Assembly: GCA_023428785.1 (NCBI GenBank)
Contig: JAEYWU010000034.1
Location: forward strand, 1-21,135
DNA: 21,135 bases
Direction: 5' to 3'
From: Pseudomonadota bacterium
GTDB lineage: Bacteria; Pseudomonadota; Alphaproteobacteria; Caulobacterales; Caulobacteraceae
Part shown: positions 16,092 through 21,135 of the stretch, one piece after another
Layout of the letters: every line of letters begins with the position of its first letter
How positions within the stretch are numbered: position 1 is the stretch's first letter
Notes under the pieces: generated by a model
What the model was told of the DNA's origin: nothing
Database searches by the model: none
Seen by the model: the letters and a program-made list of their open reading frames with translations, nothing else
Program-made: the position numbers and the translations under genes

Positions 16092-16105
16092 TTACAGACT
16101 CGTAA
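16092..16105. promoter_or_regulatory. palindromic candidate operator between the S9 peptidase and hydrolase genes
   Basis: TTACAGACTCGTAA has TTAC/GTAA arms around 6 nt and lies 65 nt from the S9 start (16026) and 59 nt from the hydrolase start (16165). It matches 12 of 14 positions of the palindrome at 4520-4533. The regulator is unknown. Confidence 0.35.
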
Positions 16106-16164
16106 GCCTTTGCCCGGCGCGGTCCGCCCGCTATTCATCCGCCGGTGAAGAGGGAGCCCCGCTC

Positions 16165-17034
16165 ATGACCGACTACGCCCATCGCTGGTTCACCTCGAAT
16201 GACGGACTGTCGCTCTATGCGCGGGACTATGCGGCGGCCTCGGGCCCGGCCCGGCTGCCGGTCATCGCCATCCACGGCCTGACGCGCAACTCTGCGGACT
16301 TCGGCCATATCGCGGGCCGCATCGCCGAGAGCGGCCGGCGGGTCATCGCGGTGGACGTGCGCGGCCGGGGCCGCTCGGAACGCGCCGCCGATCCCATGAC
16401 CTATCAGCCCGACACCTATGCCCAGGACGTCGTCTGCCTGTTCGAGCAGCTGGGCCTGAAGGAAGCGATCTTCCTGGGCACCTCGATGGGCGGGCTGATT
16501 ACCATGGCGCTGACGGGCCTCAAGCCCAAGCTGATCACCGCCGCCATCCTGAACGACGTGGGGCCAGAGGTCTCGATGGTCGGCCTGACCCGCATCGCCG
16601 CCTATGCCGGCAAGCCCGTCGAGACCCCGACCTGGGCCGAGGCGATCGCCTATGTGAAGCAGCACAACGCCGTCGCCCTGCCCCACTACAAGGCGAAAGA
16701 CTGGGAAGCCTTCGCCCGCCGCGTCTTCCGCGAGACCGACGCCGGGCCGGTGCTGGACTATGATCCGGACATCTCGGTCCCGATCCGCGCGGCCGGCCAG
16801 AAGGCGTTGGTGCCGGACCTGTGGCCGGTCTTCAAGAAGCTGACGAAGGACCGGCCGACCATGCTGATCCGGGGCGGCGTGTCCGACCTTCTGGACGAGC
16901 CGATCGCCACCAAGATGCGCAAGAAGGCGCCCGAGATGCGCTACGTCGAGGTCCCGGCCGTCGGCCACGCGCCGATGCTGGACGAACCAACCGCCGAGGC
17001 CGCAATCCTGGAGTTCCTGGGCGAGCTGCCTTGA
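16165..17034 (+). CDS. alpha/beta hydrolase
   Basis: The 289-residue cytosolic hydrolase has the canonical alpha/beta fold signals: HGLTR (37-41, oxyanion region), DVRGRGRSER (64-73), nucleophile elbow GTSMGG (S107), a candidate acid in GGVSDLLDE (D241 or D244) and the late His in VGHAPML (H268). It resembles esterases, lipases and C-C hydrolases, but the substrate cannot be assigned. GAGGGAG about 8 nt before the ATG supports the start, and there is no signal peptide. It diverges from the S9 peptidase gene across a 138-bp region containing a palindrome. Its stop overlaps the start of a small membrane-protein gene by 4 bp (TTGA), so the two are probably co-translated. Confidence 0.9.
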   Translation: MTDYAHRWFTSNDGLSLYARDYAAASGPARLPVIAIHGLTRNSADFGHIAGRIAESGRRVIAVDVRGRGRSERAADPMTYQPDTYAQDVVCLFEQLGLKEAIFLGTSMGGLITMALTGLKPKLITAAILNDVGPEVSMVGLTRIAAYAGKPVETPTWAEAIAYVKQHNAVALPHYKAKDWEAFARRVFRETDAGPVLDYDPDISVPIRAAGQKALVPDLWPVFKKLTKDRPTMLIRGGVSDLLDEPIATKMRKKAPEMRYVEVPAVGHAPMLDEPTAEAAILEFLGELP

Positions 17035-17333
17035 CCCCCTTACTGGCCATCTCCGCCGGCCTGGCGCTGGTGACCGGACTGCTGCTCGCGACCTACCTTG
17101 ACCTTCGTATCGACGCCTTGGTCCGCACCGGCGACCTGCCAAGAGACACGCCACGGATTTGGGGCTGGAATGGTCTAAATCTCGGCATTTCTCTCGAGAC
17201 GCTCTACTCCCGCCGCCTGCGTGAGACCGATGGTCATACACGCGCTCTTGTCCCGATCATCCGGGTCGCGTTACCGCTCGGGTTCGTGTCCGTTCTTACT
17301 CTGATCTTTGTTGAGATGATCGGCCGGTCTTAG
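17031..17333 (+). CDS. small two-helix membrane protein, unknown
   Basis: I do not recognise this 100-residue protein. It starts at a TTG that overlaps the hydrolase stop (TTGA). Hydrophobic segments lie at about residues 3-21 (LLAISAGLALVTGLLLATY) and 79-96 (VALPLGFVSVLTLIFVEM), flanking a polar loop with RIWGWNGLNLGISLETLYSRRLRE. The frame is open further upstream through the hydrolase gene, but that part is antisense-like shadow coding. Codon use is looser than in the neighbours (ATT, TTA, AGA, ACA, CTA), suggesting low expression or different ancestry. The ribosome site is weak (GGGCGAG). Its TAG overlaps the TAA of the minus-strand nadE remnant, so the two once formed a tightly convergent pair. 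It may be a membrane partner of the hydrolase, which is inference only. Confidence 0.55.
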   Translation: MTPLLAISAGLALVTGLLLATYLDLRIDALVRTGDLPRDTPRIWGWNGLNLGISLETLYSRRLRETDGHTRALVPIIRVALPLGFVSVLTLIFVEMIGRS

Positions 17334-17419
17334 TCCGGGACGTTCGCCTCCAGCTCGTCCAGCCACACACGCGCTGTCGCGTCCGACGGCGCCCGCCCGT
17401 CGATGCGCAGGCCCAGCGA
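17330..17419 (-). pseudogene. remnant of a nadE 3' end (29 codons plus stop)
   Basis: Read on the minus strand this codes SLGLRIDG followed by RAPSDATARVWLDEL, then EANVPD and TAA. The intact nadE in this window ends SLSPRGDW, RAPSDATARVWLDEL, DSNVPD and TGA: 23 of 29 residues identical. A TGA lies in frame immediately upstream (17420-17422), so there is no intact gene. Most differing codons are synonymous, so the fragment diverged while still part of a functional nadE, which points to a foreign or older allele and not a recent local duplication. A 20-bp stretch (17349-17368) is identical to 18936-18955. It lies 20 bp beyond the amidohydrolase stop. Confidence 0.8.
17349..17368 (+). repeat. 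direct repeat, copy 1 (nadE terminus core)
   Basis: This 20-bp stretch is identical to 18936-18955 and is the best-conserved part of the two nadE ends that flank the amidohydrolase gene, about 1.59 kb apart. It could be the crossover or attachment core of an insertion. Confidence 0.6.
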
Positions 17420-17439
17420 TCAGCCGCTGTCCGCCCCGC

Positions 17440-18879
17440 TCAGTAGAGGCCGACCGCACCCTCAAGGCTGTCGATGATGACCTGCGGATCGTAACCGACG
17501 CCTGCCTTGAAAACGATCTCGGCCCCGTCCAGCGCGAGCGGCCCGGTCGCGGCGTCGCCGTCCAGCAGGACCAGGTCGGCGCGCTTGCCGATCTCGATGG
17601 AGCCGACTTCGGCCGCGCGGCCCAGGTATTCGGCGCCGTTCAGGGTCGTGATCCGGACCACCTCTTCCAGACTGAACCCTGCCTCAAGAAGAAGCTGCAA
17701 CTGCCGCCAGGACGAGAAACCCGGGATCACGCCGCCGTATCCCGTCGGGTCCGTGCCGGCCAGCAGCGTGCCGCCAGCGGCGACGAAGGCCCGCTCCATC
17801 GCCATTTCCCGCGCCAGCAGCTGCGCCATCGGACCGGCGACGCCCGGCTGGATCTGGGTCCAGGTGGATTCATACTGTTCGCGCACCGGCGGGGTCAGCA
17901 AATCGAGCGCCGCGTCGGGAGCCCGCGGCCGGCCCGGCGTGAAGGTCTCGATGATCGTAAGGGTCGAGGTCAGGGCCACATCATGCTCGACCAGCAGCTG
18001 GATCAGCGCCTGCGCCTCCGGCGTGGCCGGGTCCATCCGCAGGAGCGACAGGATCGACTGTGTCTGACCCGGGCAGGTTTCGGGCTCGTGGTTTTCCGCG
18101 AAGTCGGTCGCCGCGAAGAAGCCGTGCTCAAGATTGTCGATCCCCGCCTCGGCCGCCTCGCGATAGGTGATCGAGCACAGATGCCCCGTCACCCGCTGGC
18201 CGTTCGCGTGGGCCAGTTCGATGATCCGGTCCAGCTCGTCGCGCCGGATGTTCATATAGACCTTGTAGGAGCTGGCGCCCTCGGCCGCCCAGTAGCGCAC
18301 CATCCGTTCGGCGTCGTCCGCGCCCTCAAGCGCGTTGACCTGTGCGATCGGCAGCCCGGGCCCCTCCAGATAGGGAGCCGTGATGTCCATGTCCGGGCCG
18401 GGGATGGCGCCGGCCGCGATCGCGTTCCTGAGGTTCAGGTCAGCGTAGGGCGACATCGAGCCGGCGGTCCTGAGCGTTGTCACCCCGCCCGCCAGATACA
18501 GCCGCGGGAAGCTGTGGCTCATCTCGCCATAGTTGGACTCGCCCGTAGGATAAAACATGTGCTCGTGCATCAGCACGAGGCCCGGGATCAGGGTGCGTCC
18601 GGCGCCTTCGATCACGGTGGCAGAGGCCGAACCGGACACCTCGCCGACCGGACCGACCGCCGCGATCCGCCCGTCGCGGATGAGAACGCTCATATGCGGT
18701 CGGGCCGGCGCGCCGGTGCCGTCGATCACGGTCACGTCGCGGATCAGGATCTCCGCCTCGTCGTGGGCGATGTAGTCGGGCCGCGCCGCCTCCTGTCGCA
18801 GGAAGGCGGCCGAGGTCTGGGCCATCGCGGGCGTGGCGAGAGCGAGCAGGGCGAGGAGCGAAAGGAGTGCGCGGATCAT
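17440..18879 (-). CDS. secreted metal-dependent amidohydrolase (imidazolonepropionase/prolidase-like)
   Basis: The 479-residue exported enzyme starts with signal peptide MIRALLSLLALLALATPAMA (cleavage before Gln21), which decided the start at 18879 over an upstream one at 18969 inside nadE. It is an amidohydrolase-superfamily TIM barrel: metal motif HEH (105-107), bridging lysine in SSYKVYM (K206), H233 in TGHLCS, H252 in NLEHGFF and the catalytic Asp in LLAGTDPTG (D377). The C-terminal GSIEIGKRADLVLLDGD is typical. Members hydrolyse cyclic amides or Xaa-Pro-type dipeptides; the substrate here is unknown. It begins only 37 nt after the nadE stop in the same direction, with a weak ribosome site (CGGCGG), so it is probably read from the nadE promoter. 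It is flanked by two nadE 3' ends, suggesting insertion. Confidence 0.9.
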   Translation of the reverse strand: MIRALLSLLALLALATPAMAQTSAAFLRQEAARPDYIAHDEAEILIRDVTVIDGTGAPARPHMSVLIRDGRIAAVGPVGEVSGSASATVIEGAGRTLIPGLVLMHEHMFYPTGESNYGEMSHSFPRLYLAGGVTTLRTAGSMSPYADLNLRNAIAAGAIPGPDMDITAPYLEGPGLPIAQVNALEGADDAERMVRYWAAEGASSYKVYMNIRRDELDRIIELAHANGQRVTGHLCSITYREAAEAGIDNLEHGFFAATDFAENHEPETCPGQTQSILSLLRMDPATPEAQALIQLLVEHDVALTSTLTIIETFTPGRPRAPDAALDLLTPPVREQYESTWTQIQPGVAGPMAQLLAREMAMERAFVAAGGTLLAGTDPTGYGGVIPGFSSWRQLQLLLEAGFSLEEVVRITTLNGAEYLGRAAEVGSIEIGKRADLVLLDGDAATGPLALDGAEIVFKAGVGYDPQVIIDSLEGAVGLY

Positions 18880-18916
18880 CCGCCGATCTAGGCGCGGCTG
18901 TTCGCGCCTGTCGAGA

Positions 18917-20959
18917 TCAATCGGGAACGTTGCTATCCAGCTCGTCCAGCCACACCCGTGCGGTCGCATCGCTCGGCGCCCGCCAGTCGCCGCGCGGCGA
19001 CAGGCTGCCGCCCGTCACCACCTTGGGCCCGTTCGGCACAGCCGAGCGCTTGAACTGGCTGGTCTGGAAGAAGCGGAACAGGAACTTCCTCAGCCAGCCC
19101 TTGATGGTCGCAAGATCGTATTCGACCTTCTCGTCCTCGGGCGTGCCGGCGGGCCAGGCGCCGCGACTGGCGTCCTTCCAGGCCTCGTGCGCCAGATAGG
19201 CCACCTTGGACGGCGCCATGCCGAAGCGGGTGATGTAGAACAGGAAGAAGTCGTTCAGCGCATAGGGGCCGACCATGCTCTCGGTCGACTGGATCTGGCC
19301 GTCCTTCGCCGGAACCAGCTCGGGTGAGATCTCGGTCTCCAGGATGGCGCGCAGGGTCGGCGACGCCGCCTCGCCCACCACCGCCTTGTCGGCCACCCAG
19401 CGGATCAGGTGCCGGATCAGGGTCTTCGCCACGCCGCCGTTGACGTTGTAGTGGCTCATGTGGTCGCCGACGCCATAGGTCGACCATCCCAGCGCCAGCT
19501 CCGACAGGTCGCCGGTGCCCAAGACGAAGCCGCCGTTCTGGTTGGCCAGCCGGAACAGGTAGTCGGTCCTCAGGCCGGCCTGCACGTTCTCGAAGGTGAT
19601 GTCGTGGACCGGCTCGCCGCGCGAATACGGATGGCCGATCTCCTTCAGCATCGTTTCGGCCGTCGGGCGGATATCGATCTCCGCGCCTGCTACGCCCAGC
19701 GCCTTCATCAGGGCCCAGGCGTTCGACTTGGTGCCTTCCGAGGTCGCGAAGCCCGGCATCGTATAGGCCAGGATATCGGTTCGGGGCATCTCCAGCCGGT
19801 CGAAGGCCCGGCACGCGACGAGCAACGCCTGCGTCGAATCCAGCCCGCCCGAGACGCCGATCAGGACCTTCTTCGAGCCGGTCGACTTCAGCCGCCGCAT
19901 CAGGCCCTGAACCTGGATGTTAAAGGCCTCGTAGCAGTCCTGATCCAGCCGCGCGGGGTCGTCGGGGACGAACGGGAAGCGGTCGAGGGGGCGGAGGAGG
20001 TCACCGCCCGCCGGCTCACGCGCCTCGAAATGGATCGTCTCGAACGCGTCCGAATTGACCTCGCGCTTGGCGCAGTCGGCGAAGGTGCCGGTCCGCGCCC
20101 GCTCGGCGCCCAGCCGCGCCACGTCGATGTCGGCGACGGTCAAGCCGTTCTCCATCGTGAAGCGCTCGTTCTCGGCCAGCTTGGCGCCCAGCTCGTGAAT
20201 CGTGGACTGCCCGTCCCAGGCCAGATCGGTGGTCGACTCGCCCCATCCCGAGGCTGTGAACACATACCCTGCCATCGCCCGCGCCGACTGGCTGGAGCAC
20301 AGCATCGCCCGGTCATCGGCCTTGCCGATCAGCACATTCGAGGCCGACAGGTTCAGCAGGATGCGCGCGCCCGCGAGCGCCAGCCGCGTCGAGGGCGGCA
20401 GGGGCGCCCAGTAGTCCTCGCAGATCTCCACCCCGAAGGTGAAGCCCGGCCGATTGTCGGCGTGGAAAACCATCTGGGAGCCCAGCCAGACGCTCTGGCC
20501 TGCGAACTCGATCATCGTGGCCGGATCGTCGGTCGCCGCCGAGAACCAACGCTTCTCGTAGTACTCGCGGTAGTTCGGCAGATAGGTTTTGGGGATCAGG
20601 GCCAGCACATAGCCCTCGGCCATCACCACCGCCGTGTTCAGCAGCCGGTCGCCGACCCGGACAGGGGCGCCCGCCACCGCCACCGGCCCGCCCTCGGCCG
20701 CCTTCGCGATCCGGACCACCTGCCGCTCGACCTCGTCCAGCAACGCGTCCTGCATCAGCAGATCGTCGATGGCGTAGCCCGACAGGCTCAGCTCCGGGAA
20801 AACGATCAGGTCCACGCCCTGCCCGGCCGCCTGTTCGATCAGGGCGATATGCTCGTCGGCGTTGGTCTTGGGGTCGGCGGTGTGGACCACCGGGGTCGCG
20901 GCCGCCACGCGCACGAAGCCGTGCGTCGCCGGAGAGAAGAACGGATGAGTCTTGGCCAA
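18917..20959 (-). CDS. nadE: glutamine-dependent NAD+ synthetase
   Basis: This enzyme makes NAD+ from nicotinic acid adenine dinucleotide, ATP and glutamine-derived ammonia in the last step of NAD synthesis. The 680-residue two-domain form matches the long Mycobacterium-type NadE (about 679 residues). The N-terminal nitrilase-type glutaminase has triad E56 (FPELSLSGY), K124 (IPKTYLPNYREYYEKR) and C180 (VEICEDYW). The synthetase domain has the ATP P-loop SGGLDS (370-375), then LGTGDLSELALGWSTYG. The start is a TTG giving MAKTHPFFSPATHGFVRVA, which aligns well with known N-termini; AAAGG lies about 11 nt upstream. The C-terminal end (RAPSDATARVWLDEL...) is duplicated as a remnant at 17330-17419. 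The amidohydrolase gene follows with a 37-bp gap. Confidence 0.96.
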   Translation of the reverse strand: MAKTHPFFSPATHGFVRVAAATPVVHTADPKTNADEHIALIEQAAGQGVDLIVFPELSLSGYAIDDLLMQDALLDEVERQVVRIAKAAEGGPVAVAGAPVRVGDRLLNTAVVMAEGYVLALIPKTYLPNYREYYEKRWFSAATDDPATMIEFAGQSVWLGSQMVFHADNRPGFTFGVEICEDYWAPLPPSTRLALAGARILLNLSASNVLIGKADDRAMLCSSQSARAMAGYVFTASGWGESTTDLAWDGQSTIHELGAKLAENERFTMENGLTVADIDVARLGAERARTGTFADCAKREVNSDAFETIHFEAREPAGGDLLRPLDRFPFVPDDPARLDQDCYEAFNIQVQGLMRRLKSTGSKKVLIGVSGGLDSTQALLVACRAFDRLEMPRTDILAYTMPGFATSEGTKSNAWALMKALGVAGAEIDIRPTAETMLKEIGHPYSRGEPVHDITFENVQAGLRTDYLFRLANQNGGFVLGTGDLSELALGWSTYGVGDHMSHYNVNGGVAKTLIRHLIRWVADKAVVGEAASPTLRAILETEISPELVPAKDGQIQSTESMVGPYALNDFFLFYITRFGMAPSKVAYLAHEAWKDASRGAWPAGTPEDEKVEYDLATIKGWLRKFLFRFFQTSQFKRSAVPNGPKVVTGGSLSPRGDWRAPSDATARVWLDELDSNVPD
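18936..18955 (+). repeat. direct repeat, copy 2 (inside the nadE 3' end)
   Basis: This 20-bp stretch is identical to 17349-17368. It encodes part of the conserved C-terminal VWLDEL segment of NadE on the minus strand. Together the copies bracket the amidohydrolase gene. Confidence 0.6.
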
Positions 20960-21028
20960 GCTCTGGGACCTTTGCCTTTGCAGACGGGTATTTAGTCCTT
21001 TCGAGCATAAGACGCCACGGGTCCTGTC

Positions 21029-21125
21029 TCCTCCCTGCGAGCGAAGCGAAGTGGGGAGGGGGACCCCGAAGGGGTGGAGGGGCCGGCGGCCGCAGGACGC
21101 CGGTGCGGCGGACAGAGTCCCCTCC
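21029..21125. repeat. GC-rich palindromic intergenic repeat at the window edge
   Basis: Nested inverted repeats are visible: CTCCC (21031-21035) with GGGAG (21054-21058), ACCCC-GAA-GGGGT (21063-21075), and GGAGGGG (21076-21082) with CCCCTCC (21119-21125) enclosing a GGCCGGCGGCCGC-type core. The GAGCGAAGCGAAG segment and overall layout resemble the REP-like intergenic elements I associate with Brevundimonas/Caulobacter genomes. It is non-coding and lies upstream of nadE. Family membership is from memory. Confidence 0.5.
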
Positions 21126-21135
21126 TGATCTCCGC

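Noticed and set aside
16821..17333. 170-residue open frame reading through the hydrolase 3' end
   Set aside because: The first 70 codons are an out-of-frame reading of the hydrolase. Only the part from 17031 looks like a protein, so the start was moved to the TTG there.
17271..17465. 64-residue minus-strand open frame over the nadE remnant
   Set aside because: The remnant's homology to NadE lies in a different frame; this frame has Arg-rich shadow composition and no start signal.

Overview
The window looks like chromosomal DNA of a GC-rich alphaproteobacterium, most likely of the Caulobacterales (Brevundimonas or Caulobacter type). This rests on the strong G/C third-position codon bias, the polyamine gene pair, the many secreted peptidases, and a GC-rich hairpin repeat at the right edge of a kind I associate with Brevundimonas. 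The assignment comes from protein style and memory, not from a search. No rRNA, tRNA, CRISPR array, insertion sequence or phage gene is visible.

Layout. At 1-3096 lie a small acidic disordered protein (minus), a deoxyhypusine-synthase-like enzyme (minus) with a strong terminator, and a DUF2254 membrane protein (plus). A PLP-dependent ornithine decarboxylase (minus, 3094-4359) converges on the DUF2254 gene with only 3 bp between stop codons. The decarboxylase and the DHS-like enzyme plausibly form a putrescine/homospermidine-type polyamine pathway. A 291-bp divergent intergenic region follows, holding a candidate promoter for the decarboxylase and a palindrome. Then comes a large secreted M16 zinc peptidase (plus, 4651-7467) with its terminator.

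The centre (7575-11522) is a phosphorus-scavenging block on the plus strand. A good Pho box precedes phnC-phnD-phnE, which are coupled by 4-bp stop/start overlaps. A second, unusually long run of 11-bp-phased Pho-like half-sites precedes a PstS-like phosphate-binding lipoprotein, and the block ends in a strong bidirectional terminator. No C-P lyase, phosphonatase, pstCAB or phoB gene is present here.

The right half (11532-20959) holds two tandem secreted S9 prolyl-oligopeptidase paralogues (minus). Divergent from them are an alpha/beta hydrolase and an overlapping 100-aa membrane protein (plus). Then follow a secreted amidohydrolase and a glutamine-dependent NAD+ synthetase (both minus). Between the amidohydrolase and the small membrane protein lies a 29-codon remnant of a diverged nadE 3' end. 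The amidohydrolase gene is therefore flanked by two copies of the nadE terminus, which suggests that it was inserted at the 3' end of nadE. The window closes with an imperfect GC-rich hairpin repeat.

The most interesting signals are the duplicated nadE terminus around the amidohydrolase, the 11-bp-phased Pho-like array, and a palindrome (TTAC-N6-GTAA with a near-identical core) shared by the upstream regions of two secreted-peptidase genes. I see no clearly new multi-gene system.
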